A stretch of DNA of 64,000 nucleotides from Streptomyces sp. NBC_01314 (lineage in GTDB: Bacteria > Actinomycetota > Actinomycetes > Streptomycetales > Streptomycetaceae). This document shows positions 52,185 through 59,655 of the stretch, piece by piece. The notes beneath the pieces are model-generated. The model was not told the DNA's origin. It saw nothing but the letters and a program-made list of their open reading frames with translations, and did not search any database. Positions within the stretch are counted from its first letter, which is position 1. The number at the start of each line of letters is the position of its first letter. Position numbers and translations under genes: made by a program. The DNA is taken from assembly GCF_041435215.1 (NCBI RefSeq), contig NZ_CP108394.1:7068001-7132000 (forward strand), in the 5' to 3' direction.

Positions 52185-53300
52185 CTAATCGGCGGGTAAT
52201 GATTCCCCGATGAAGCTACCATTTTCTGTTCTGTATACTATTTCCACTCCGTGCGATTTACACAGGTCGAACATGTCCAGGTCGGGCGCTGCTGGGAGAA
52301 GGATGACGCGCTTGGGCGGCTCGGGGTGATCCTTGGTCCGCACGTAACGGCTGTAGTCCAGAATCTGTCCCAGGGCCATTCTTACTTCCTCACGTGCGCT
52401 AGAACCTTTGGCTTCGTAGAGCACATGTTCCGTCGCGTCATAGAGATCTGTCTTTAGGGTGGACGTGAGGCCTTTGACTTTTATCTGGAAGGCGCCGGTT
52501 TTATGTCCGACAGATTTCAGATAGGCCATGTAGGTGCGAGTCAGTTCGGCTTCACGGCGAACGGCGATGTGGGCAGCGGCGGACGAGCGGAGACTCATCT
52601 TCTTATTGAAAGCCTCTGACACGACAAATGTGCCACTGGTGGCAGAATTCTCGGCAGCCTTTCGTGGAGGGCTCGCTTTTTTCTTTCGCTGCTTGGAAGT
52701 TAGCATTTCCCCGGTAGTCGCGGGATCACGATGGAGGGTGGCCGCGGTCACTATCTCGAAGGGGACAAGTTCCCAGGTGGTATCTGTCGCGGCTGGGATC
52801 AGGTTCTTTGATGAGCGCTGAAAGTCCCCATCTGGCCGAAGGCAAAAAACGATTACGTTGCGTTCCTTGCCGTCCTCGCCGTGTACTCTGCGCCACACGT
52901 AAGGTTCCAGTGTGTCCAGAGTGAATTCCCCGAGGTACTGATGAGTCTTGGTTCCACTATTGGGAACTAAGCCGACCTGTGTGAAAACTCGTAGCGTTCG
53001 ATTCTGTTCAGCGTGACGTAAGATGGCTCGGTTGCCTGAGCCCGCGATCCCGGCGAATGTCTGGTTGCCGGACTTCCCAGCCCCGGTGTACTCGAAAGTG
53101 GGCCCCAGTTCGTCTTCCTCGACCAGCCAGCCATCGTAGTATCCGTTGACCTCTCCGACAGCGGGGTCCGAATAGAGGTTGACACTCTGCTTTTCAACGG
53201 AGGGGCATATGCCGCCTTGTCCGCTTCCTCCGAATGCCTGCCTGATCTCTGCCCGCGTGCGCACATCTCCGGGAACGATCGCGCTAGCCTTGGTCGTCAT
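52185..53300 (-). CDS. SRA-domain plus PD-(D/E)XK restriction-like enzyme
   Basis: The 371-residue protein has an N-terminal ScoMcrA-like SRA domain: SVNLYSDPAVGEVNGYYDGW, FEYTGAGKSGNQTFAGIAGS, GNRAILRHAEQNRTLRVF and YLGEFTLDTLEPYVWRR. SRA domains bind DNA carrying modified bases. The C-terminal domain has LKTDLYDATEHVLYEAKGS (D285, E296, K298) and MALGQILDYSRYV, a PD-(D/E)XK nuclease. The combination matches modification-dependent (type IV-like) restriction enzymes. A basic linker (KQRKKKASPPRK) joins the domains. Codon use is A/T-richer than the core. It ends 19 bases from the DUF6602 gene. Confidence 0.85.
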   Translation of the reverse strand: MTTKASAIVPGDVRTRAEIRQAFGGSGQGGICPSVEKQSVNLYSDPAVGEVNGYYDGWLVEEDELGPTFEYTGAGKSGNQTFAGIAGSGNRAILRHAEQNRTLRVFTQVGLVPNSGTKTHQYLGEFTLDTLEPYVWRRVHGEDGKERNVIVFCLRPDGDFQRSSKNLIPAATDTTWELVPFEIVTAATLHRDPATTGEMLTSKQRKKKASPPRKAAENSATSGTFVVSEAFNKKMSLRSSAAAHIAVRREAELTRTYMAYLKSVGHKTGAFQIKVKGLTSTLKTDLYDATEHVLYEAKGSSAREEVRMALGQILDYSRYVRTKDHPEPPKRVILLPAAPDLDMFDLCKSHGVEIVYRTENGSFIGESLPAD

Positions 53301-53551
53301 GTCATGACCCTAACAACTGTCAATTCGGTGACATGAGTGGGTGGCGGTGATGAGCGAGCCCGTGAGCTAGGGAAGGCTCGTCGATGTCGGCGTGTGGCTC
53401 CGAGCTCACCCGCAGGTGTCGGGAGCCCTTTGTCGTTGCCCGACTAGGCCCGAGCGGCTGTCGCGTTGGCCTTCACCAGTGGGAGCCCTGCGGACGGCAG
53501 GCCCTGTTCCAGCGGCCGATTTGGCTCGAAGCTGACACGCTCCTCCGGGCT
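53301..53551. other. spacer before the IS element
   Basis: The 251 bases between the SRA gene and the left inverted repeat show no supported gene or clear repeat. Frames have weak codon bias. Confidence 0.5.
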
Positions 53552-53571
53552 CCCTAAGAGTTGTCCCGTAA
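53552..53571 (+). repeat. IS left inverted repeat
   Basis: CCCTAAGAGTTGTCCCGTAA; pairs with the right repeat with three mismatches. Confidence 0.88.
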
Positions 53572-53607
53572 CTGCTGGTCACAGTTAGCCGTTGGCGCCG
53601 GCCGACG

Positions 53608-53991
53608 TCAGCCGAAGAGGAGGTCGACGTCCTTCTCGATGCAGAGCTGCAGGACGACCACGAACTGGCGGGCGTCGTCGAGGTGGCGTTGGAGGAGCGG
53701 GTCGATGCTTCCCTCTTGCGGCTGGTCGGCGATCTCTCGCAGGCGGGGCAGGATCGCGGCGCACTGGATCGGTGTCAGGTCGGGGCCGTCGTCGTCGGGA
53801 TGATTGAGGAGTGGTGCCAGGGTGGTGAAGACGTCGTTCCAGGGGCGCTGTCCACCGAAGCCGCCCATCTCGTTTAGTTCGAACCCCTCGGCCTGCGCCA
53901 GCCACCGCCGGAACACTCCGAAGCCGGTGTGGGACCAGGACACATCCGGGCTGCTGGTGTCGTCGTCTCCTGGGAACAGAACGAGCCCCAC
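53608..53991 (-). CDS. hypothetical protein carried inside the IS element
   Basis: The 127-residue acidic protein starts MGLVLFPGDDDTSSPDVSWS and includes HTGFGVFRRWLAQAEGFELN, PWNDVFTTLAPLLNHPDDDG and LQRHLDDARQFVVVLQLCIE. It has no transmembrane or catalytic motif that I recognise. Codon bias supports a real gene. It lies within the IS but on the opposite strand from the transposase and is not normally part of this IS type. It may be a passenger gene or a later insertion. Confidence 0.72.
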   Translation of the reverse strand: MGLVLFPGDDDTSSPDVSWSHTGFGVFRRWLAQAEGFELNEMGGFGGQRPWNDVFTTLAPLLNHPDDDGPDLTPIQCAAILPRLREIADQPQEGSIDPLLQRHLDDARQFVVVLQLCIEKDVDLLFG

Positions 53992-54063
53992 GTGTCCTCC
54001 TCGTTGACCGAGCCCACAGGATCGGCCTGAGGAACGGGCGACGGCAACTGAAATGATCTCGCC

Positions 54064-54833
54064 GTGGCTGGTGTGATCACGGCGTCGGAGCCGTCCTGGA
54101 AAGCCCGTTCACCGGGTTGAGCCCGCGTCAGTTCAACAAGCAGATCAGCGCGTTGCGTTGTGAGGGTGCGGATCCGGTGCGCAAGGGCAGGCCGTGGAGC
54201 CTGCCCCTGGAGGATCGGGTTCTGCTGGTCGCCGCGTACTGGCGCACCAACCTCACACTGCGCCAACTCGCACCACTGTTCGGGGTGTCGAAGTCCGCGG
54301 CCGATCGCATGGTCGACGACCTCGGCCCGGCGCTTGCGCTCCAGCCACGCAAGCGGTTCCGCCGGGACACCGTGCTGATCGTGGACGGCACCCTGGTGCC
54401 CACACGCGACCACACCGTCGCCGAGCAGTCGAAGAATTGCCGGTACTCCACCAACCATCAAGTCGTCATCGACGCCGACACACGACTCGTCGTCGCTGTC
54501 GGCTGGCCACTGCCGGGCAACCGCAACGACTGCAAGGCATGGGAGTTGTCCGGCGCAAAGGAGGCCGTCGGTAAGACCACGGTCATCGCGGACGGCGGCT
54601 GCCGGGGCACCGGCCTGGTCATCCCTCACCGCCGCGAGAAGGGCCAGACCGAACTCCCGGCCTGGAAGGAGGAACACAACACCTCCCATCGCAAGGTCCG
54701 CGCCCGCGTCGAGCACACCTTCGCCCGGATGAAGACCTGGAAGATCCTCCGCGACTGCCGTCTCAAGGGCGACGGCGTCCATTACGCCATGCTCGGCATC
54801 GCCCGCCTCCACAACCTCACCCTGGCCGGCTGA
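54064..54833 (+). pseudogene. IS5-family transposase, frameshifted
   Basis: The DDE transposase is mostly readable from 54117 to 54833: LPLEDRVLLVAAYWRTNLTL, VLIVDGTLVPTRDHT (first D), TTVIADGGCRGTGLVI (second D) and RARVEHTFARMKTWK (E). The normal N-terminus VAGVITASEPSW is present at 54064 but in another frame; a missing base near 54101-54107 shifts it. Canonical family members read through this point as one frame. An internal TTG at 54117 could start a shortened protein, but loss of the DNA-binding start would be expected to inactivate it. Confidence 0.78.
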
Positions 54834-54871
54834 CGAAGAACAGGCTGGTCAACGAACACATCGTCGATCAT

Positions 54872-54891
54872 TTGCGGGACAGCGCTTAGGG
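54872..54891 (-). repeat. IS right inverted repeat
   Basis: TTGCGGGACAGCGCTTAGGG, the reverse complement of which matches the left repeat at 17 of 20 positions. Confidence 0.88.
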
Positions 54892-54898
54892 CGCGCTA

Positions 54899-55165
54899 GG
54901 GCGTGTCTCTTTGGTGGGCTGGTCAGTTGATCAGACGTGTCCATCCGGTTAGTGATCACTGATGCGATGTGGGGCCAGATCAAGCCGCTGATGCCGGCCA
55001 ATCCGGTCCGCGGTCGGCGGTGGGCCGACCGCCGCCGCACCCTTGAAGCCATCGCGTGGAAGTACCGCACCTGTTCGCCGTGGCGGGACCTGCCGGACGA
55101 GCTCGGTTCCTTCTAGACGGCACACAAAGGCCTGATCAGGTGTGCCGTCGACGGCACCTGGCGGC
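54899..55165 (+). pseudogene. 5' fragment of a second IS5-type transposase
   Basis: Directly after the first IS, a frame from GTG 54937 reads VITDAMWGQIKPLMPANPVR, GRRWADRRRTLEAIAWKYRT and SPWRDLPDELGSF, the N-terminus of an IS112-like transposase. A TAG at 55114-55116 interrupts it where glutamine is expected. The frame then continues TAHKGLIRCAVDGTW before the similarity ends. The left IS end starts near GGCGTGTCTCTTTGG. It is a dead fragment, possibly the older target of the first IS. Confidence 0.78.
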
Positions 55166-55196
55166 CATCCTCACCTGATCCCGCTCGACGCGGTGA

Positions 55197-55502
55197 TCAG
55201 AGCAGCTCGTGCACGACCAGTCGCGACTGCTTCCCCGAAAAGGCACTTCGCAGGGCGCGGGCCTCACGGTTCCGGGCAGCGAAGACTCCTTGCTTGTCCA
55301 CGTGCACGACCAGGACGTCGTAGCTGTCGATGGCCTCGGAGATGCCTCGTGTCTGGATGGTGTCCCGCCAGGCTTCCGTGTTCCGGCCGAACCACCCCGG
55401 CAGTCCGCAAGGCTCAGTTACGGCGTCCCAGAAGTCGTCGAGCGTCTCGATCGGCCTACCCCGCAGGTCAACCACCAGTTCCGACTCAATCCTTTTGGTC
55501 AT
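55197..55502 (-). CDS. barstar-like ribonuclease inhibitor
   Basis: The protein of about 101 residues has the barstar fold signature: LVVDLRGRPIETLDDFWDAV and GLPGWFGRNTEAWRDTIQTR, where the second segment is the barnase-contact region. ATG 55502 starts MTKRIESELVVDL; an upstream in-frame ATG at 55526 would add eight residues. Barstar family proteins inhibit barnase-type ribonucleases, usually encoded next door. None is encoded here, so it may be an orphan immunity protein or act on a distant toxin. Its neighbours are IS remnants. Confidence 0.85.
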   Translation of the reverse strand: MTKRIESELVVDLRGRPIETLDDFWDAVTEPCGLPGWFGRNTEAWRDTIQTRGISEAIDSYDVLVVHVDKQGVFAARNREARALRSAFSGKQSRLVVHELL

Positions 55503-55632
55503 CAGGACAGAGTAATCAACCCTCATCTAAGGCGGCGGCGCTCTTTGTGCACGAGGGAGTAGTCCCTCGTGGTGCCGAGCCGGGTTGCTGAGAGGGGCGC
55601 CCCGGGTGGGTTGCCCCGCACCAGCCTGTTGA

Positions 55633-56658
55633 TCACCCCTCGCTACCGTGGCACTCCCCATAAACCCGCCCCGACCCACACCAACAAGCGCGCCCCCGCT
55701 GCGGCGGCCACTCCACAGCCAACCCCCGCGCAGCCAACGTCGTCGCGTACTGCGGCAGCAGTGTCGCGTCGGCCGGGGAGGAGCCCTCCGAGGCGGCGAA
55801 GGCCTCGTAGGACGGGACCGTGCCCGTGACGATGCCCAGGTTCGGGGTGCCTGAGGAGGAGAGCTCTCGTAGCGAGGACTCTATGGTCGCCAAGTGCTCC
55901 TCGTGGGACGGGTATTCGGTGGAGAGGCCCGGGTACGCCGTTACCAGTTCGCTCAGTTCGTTCGCCGGCCAGTGGAGGACCGCTACCGGGAAGGGGCGGG
56001 ACAGGGCCTCGCGGTAGGCGCCCAACTCTGCCCGTAGGCGGGAGATTTCGGCCTGGAGTTCCGCCGGGTTGTCCGAGCCCAGGGACCACACGCGCTTCGG
56101 GTCGTGCAGCTCGTCCAGGGAGACCGAGGAGGAGTGCTGGGTGTCCGCCACGGCGTCCCACTCGTCGTGGACCGAGCCGAGCATGCGGCGGACGCGGTGG
56201 CGGCCGAAGAGGAGGGCGCGGGTGGCGTACGGGGGTTCCGGGACGTCTGTCAGGAGGAGGGTCACGGCTGCCGTGAAGGTGTCCTGGGCCGCTTCCAGCT
56301 CGTCGTGGGACTCCAGGGCCTCGGCGACGATCACCCAGGGGGCCGGGTCACGCGGGGCCGCGGCGCGGACTCCGTCGATGATCGCGCGGGCCTCCGCCTC
56401 GTGGCCGTACTCCCAGAGGTTGGCGGCTTTCAGCGCTCGTACGAGGTGGGGGTTGTCGAGAGGGACGGACGACGACAGTAGGCGGTCGTAGAGGGCCGTC
56501 GCGGTGGGGCGGTCGCCGGAGAGTTCCCGGTGGGCCGCGGCCTGCAGGAGCAGGTGCTCGGCGTCCTCCGGGTAGAGGTCGGCGGTCCGCTCCAGGCGTG
56601 CCGCTTCGGCGTTGTGGTCGACGTTCTCGGCAGGCGTGTCGGGGCGCATGGACGACAC
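55633..56658 (-). CDS. SEC-C motif protein with TPR-like region
   Basis: The 341-residue protein ends CWCGSGRVYGECHGSEG, the zinc-binding SEC-C motif (CxCGSGx5-6CH) found at the end of SecA and many other proteins. The first 150 residues are helical repeats of TPR type: AARLERTADLYPEDAEHLLL, AHRELSGDRPTATALYDRL and GHEAEARAIIDGVRAAAPRD. The middle has a helix LRAELGAYREAL. The function is unknown. Codon bias is good. Confidence 0.87.
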   Translation of the reverse strand: MSSMRPDTPAENVDHNAEAARLERTADLYPEDAEHLLLQAAAHRELSGDRPTATALYDRLLSSSVPLDNPHLVRALKAANLWEYGHEAEARAIIDGVRAAAPRDPAPWVIVAEALESHDELEAAQDTFTAAVTLLLTDVPEPPYATRALLFGRHRVRRMLGSVHDEWDAVADTQHSSSVSLDELHDPKRVWSLGSDNPAELQAEISRLRAELGAYREALSRPFPVAVLHWPANELSELVTAYPGLSTEYPSHEEHLATIESSLRELSSSGTPNLGIVTGTVPSYEAFAASEGSSPADATLLPQYATTLAARGLAVEWPPQRGRACWCGSGRVYGECHGSEG

Positions 56659-56848
56659 GGTACTGCCCCATGGGGGACGGAGGTGAGGTACGGGTTGAGG
56701 TAGGTGCAGGGGTGCGGGGAGCAGGCCAGGGCGCCGCGGGAAGCGAGAGCGTCCTCCGCGCCGGGCCGCCCCGAGCCGGGGCGCGGGCCGGGGGTGACCC
56801 CCGGCCCGCGCGCCCGCGCTCGGCTCCGGTCCGACTCCGGTCGGCTCC

Positions 56849-58408
56849 TTAGATCGTCACCCCGTCGATCTGCAGTGTCTGCACCGCTCCCGCCGCGAAC
56901 GGCACCGCCACCGACTTGCCGCTCAGGCGGGTGTCCGAGTAGGCGCGGTAGCGGTCGCTGCCGCCCGAGGTGTGGGTGTTCCAGCGGGGGACCAGGCCGT
57001 TCGTGCCGCCGGTCACCGTGGTGAAGCCCGAGAGGTTGAAGGTGAAGGTCTGGGCGGAGGTGGCGGTGTTGATCGCCACGATCACCAGGCGCTTCGCCGC
57101 CGCGTCGTACGCCGCCGCCGTGTAGCTGGAGCCCGTGTCCAGGATGGTCATTCCCGGGCGGATGTGGCGGCTGAACTGTGCCATTACGTAGTACTTGGTC
57201 TGGACCGTCGTCGGTTGGAGGGTGTTCGCGTCGTACGCGATCATCGCCCAGCCCGCCGTCGGGTCCATCACCTGCCAGTAGACCCAGGCCGTGGGGTGCA
57301 GCCAGCGGAAGTCGTAACAGAGGTTGCGGGCGAGGGTCCAGCCCGTGCCGTCGCTGTCGCCCGTCTCCGAGTTCCAGAGCTTCTTGCCGGCGGTGGTGAC
57401 CACGTCCGTGTACAGGAGGTCGCGGCGGCCGTTCGCGCCCTGGTAGCCGTGTACGTTCACCTGGCTGACCAGGGACTTCGTGGAGGCGCCGAAGGAGTTC
57501 CACGTCGAGCGGGCCGTGTCGATGTTCGTTTCGTCCGAGGCTGCGATGCGGACCGACGTCAGGCCGCGCGCGTCCAACTCGCTGCGCATGTACGGGAGTA
57601 CGGCGGCCTGGACCGCCGGGTCCATGTGGCAGCCCTCCTGGGTGCCGGTCGCCGTCCACCACGACGCCGCCGGCTCGTTGAAGGGGTCGACCGTCGCGAA
57701 GTTCACGCCCCAGTTGTTCTTCGCACGAAGGGCGACCGCCGCCAGGTGGGAGGCGTGCTGGCGGTAGTTCCAGGTCTGGAGGTTGTTGCCGCCGCCGGAC
57801 GCGCCCGAGGGGTTGTGGTTCGAGCACATCCACCACATGGGGGAGTTGGCGAAGAGTTCGGTGGTCGCGCCCCGGGACACCGCCTTCGTCAGGGCCGCGC
57901 GTTGGTTCGTGTCCGCCGTCCAGTCCCAGGCGGAGGAGTTCGGGTCCTCGTTGTTCCAGTCCTGCCAGAAGCCCTCGATCTGCTTGAACGCGGGGATGTT
58001 CGCCGACTCGACCATGGTCGAGCCCTCCACCGTGTTCCAGCTGCTCGCGCCGAGGTTGTAGCGGGCGATGTTCATGCCCAGGCCGGGCAGGGCCGTGCCG
58101 TTGTACGTCGTCGTCTTGGTGGTGAACCACAGGTCGGCGAAGTCGTCCCGGGCGCCGAAGACGTTGGCCCACCAGGCGAGCGAGGTGCCCCAGCCTTCCC
58201 AAGTGCCGTACTTCGTCGCGGGGTTGATGGCGATGGTCGCGTCCGCGTGTGCCGTGCCCGTGCCGAGGGCGGTGCCGACCACCGCGCCGCCGGCCGCGGC
58301 CAGGAGGGCTCTGCGGCCGAAGGCCGTCGGGGGGCCTTCGGTGGCCGGGGCCGGGGTCTCCGCGGTGGGTTTCGCCTGGTTGTCCTTGGGGTCGGGGAAT
58401 GCAGTCAT
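56849..58408 (-). CDS. secreted GH30-family glycosidase (endo-beta-1,6-galactanase-like)
   Basis: The 519-residue precursor has a twin-arginine signal (FGRRALLAAAGGAVVGTALG, cleavage after AHA near 55). The mature protein has the GH30 fold: GTWEGWGTSLAWWANVFG at the start, DPFNEPAASWW with the acid/base E245, and LWNSETGDSDG with the nucleophile E348. A beta-sandwich domain follows the barrel. Similarity in pattern to fungal endo-beta-1,6-galactanases suggests an arabinogalactan substrate, which is inference. It is divergent from the sortase across a repeat array with a LacI-type dyad. Confidence 0.9.
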   Translation of the reverse strand: MTAFPDPKDNQAKPTAETPAPATEGPPTAFGRRALLAAAGGAVVGTALGTGTAHADATIAINPATKYGTWEGWGTSLAWWANVFGARDDFADLWFTTKTTTYNGTALPGLGMNIARYNLGASSWNTVEGSTMVESANIPAFKQIEGFWQDWNNEDPNSSAWDWTADTNQRAALTKAVSRGATTELFANSPMWWMCSNHNPSGASGGGNNLQTWNYRQHASHLAAVALRAKNNWGVNFATVDPFNEPAASWWTATGTQEGCHMDPAVQAAVLPYMRSELDARGLTSVRIAASDETNIDTARSTWNSFGASTKSLVSQVNVHGYQGANGRRDLLYTDVVTTAGKKLWNSETGDSDGTGWTLARNLCYDFRWLHPTAWVYWQVMDPTAGWAMIAYDANTLQPTTVQTKYYVMAQFSRHIRPGMTILDTGSSYTAAAYDAAAKRLVIVAINTATSAQTFTFNLSGFTTVTGGTNGLVPRWNTHTSGGSDRYRAYSDTRLSGKSVAVPFAAGAVQTLQIDGVTI

Positions 58409-58469
58409 GTCAGCTCCGGGGGATGCGGGTGCCGAAGGGAGGGAAAGGTGGGGTTGGGGGACCGGCCAC

Positions 58470-58586
58470 CTTCCGAACTGCTCGGTGCAACAACTACGCA
58501 GTGCAACAACTCTCAATGCCGGACAACTGCTCAGTGCAGGTAGCTACTCGGTGCGGGCAACTGCTCAGTGGGGACAACTGCTCAGT
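58470..58586. repeat. degenerate 17-bp repeat array between GH30 and sortase
   Basis: Seven units of 15-18 bases, with consensus TGCGGGCAACTGCTCAG, run from about 58470 to 58586. They lie 62-178 bases upstream of the GH30 start. Copies vary, but ACTGCTC(A/G)G recurs. Confidence 0.8.
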
Positions 58587-58635
58587 TGCGCCATCGGAAG
58601 AGTCAGGGGTGAAAGGTGAGGTTGTCGAGAGGTGT

Positions 58636-58647
58636 GACAGCGCTTTC
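58636..58647. promoter_or_regulatory. LacI-type operator upstream of sortase/GH30
   Basis: GACAGCGCTTTC is one mismatch from the palindrome GAAAGCGCTTTC, the pattern of LacI-family operators at glycosidase genes. It lies about 230 bases upstream of the GH30 start and 34 bases before the sortase start. Confidence 0.5.
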
Positions 58648-58680
58648 TCCTCTTTCTTTCAAGGGTTGTGAGAAGGGGAG

Positions 58681-59385
58681 ATGAAAGTCGCCCACTCCCG
58701 TGCGCTCCGGGTCGCCGCCGAGTGTGCCGTCACCCTCGGGCTCGTCCTCCTGCTCTTCGTCGCCCATCAGCTGTGGTGGACCAACCGGCAGGCCCAGGAG
58801 GGGGCGGCTCGGGAGGTGGCCGCGCTGGAGAGGGACTGGGGGAGGGAGCGGTCGGCCACCGGTGACCTCGACGAGGGGCGGGTACCGCTCGCCGCCCCGG
58901 CCCCGCTCACCGGGCCGTCCACGTCGCCACGCCCGGCCGAGGCCTACGCCGTCCTCGTCATCCCCCGCCTCCACCTCCGCGTGCCCGTCGCCGAGGGGGT
59001 CGGCCGGGCGGACGTCCTCGACAAGGGGTACGCCGGGCACTACCCGGGGACCGCGCAGCCCGGCCGGCCCGGGAACTTCGCGCTCGCCGGGCACCGCAAC
59101 ACCCACGGCGAGCCCTTCCGCCACCTCGACCGGCTCGAACCCGGTGACGAGGTCCGCGTCGAGACCCGGGACGCCGTCCACACGTACGTCGTCGACCGGA
59201 CGCTCCCGCAGACCGCGCCCGGCGACGGCGGGGTCCTGCGGTCCGTCCCGCGCAGCGACGTGCGGCCGTCGTACGGGTACGGCGAGCGCGGCCACTACCT
59301 CACGCTCACCACCTGCACGCCCGCCTACACCTCCACGTACCGCCTTGTGGTGTGGGGGAAGCTCCGGTCGGTGCGGCTCAGGTGA
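58681..59385 (+). CDS. class E sortase
   Basis: Sortases cleave a sorting signal and attach surface proteins to the cell wall. The 234-residue protein has an N-terminal membrane anchor (VTLGLVLLLFVAHQLWW), a linker and the catalytic domain. The catalytic residues are H138 (FALAGHRNTHG), C212 (LTLTTCTPAYTSTY) and R221. The TLTTC and the AGHRxTHG pattern are typical of class E, which in actinobacteria recognises LAxTG-type signals. No sortase substrate lies adjacent. Confidence 0.92.
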   Translation: MKVAHSRALRVAAECAVTLGLVLLLFVAHQLWWTNRQAQEGAAREVAALERDWGRERSATGDLDEGRVPLAAPAPLTGPSTSPRPAEAYAVLVIPRLHLRVPVAEGVGRADVLDKGYAGHYPGTAQPGRPGNFALAGHRNTHGEPFRHLDRLEPGDEVRVETRDAVHTYVVDRTLPQTAPGDGGVLRSVPRSDVRPSYGYGERGHYLTLTTCTPAYTSTYRLVVWGKLRSVRLR

Positions 59386-59655
59386 ACGGGGGCCGTTGCC
59401 AGGGCTGTGGGGCCGGCTCCTGCCACGTGCGGCGGCACTGTGTTGCCGACCTTCGCGCCCGATGCGACGGTGTTCGAGGCGCCTCGCGCAGGCAACGGTC
59501 CAGCACGGACTGCGTCGCCGGAGGCGATGGCGCCGCGCGTCGACGCGCGGCTCGGCCGCGCCCACGAACCTGGCGCATCCTCAACTGCCGACGCCCCATG
59601 ATTCGACGCGCGTCCACGAACCCTCGGGGGTAGCGCACAGAAAGCGGGAAATTCA
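59386..59655. other. gene-free spacer before the subtilase gene
   Basis: The 270 bases hold no supported gene. A perfect 20-bp palindrome GCCGCGCGTCGACGCGCGGC lies at 59532-59551. The ribosome-binding region AGAAAGCGGGAAATTCA precedes the subtilase ATG. Confidence 0.6.

Larger units (their letters stand above)
53552..54891 (+). mobile_element. IS5-type insertion sequence with an internal insertion
   Basis: Inverted repeats CCCTAAGAGTTGTCCCGTAA (53552-53571) and its partner at 54872-54891 match at 17 of 20 positions. The transposase gene is inside. The element is 1340 bp, although IS elements of this type with a transposase of about 250 residues are usually near 900 bp. The extra DNA (about 53574-54048) lies between the left repeat and the transposase and carries another gene. 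The sequence AACTG occurs on both sides of it. No clear target duplication is seen. Confidence 0.8.

Noticed and set aside
58470..58586. Possible CRISPR array from the short repeats upstream of GH30.
   Set aside because: The units are too short, directly adjacent, and have no spacers or cas genes.
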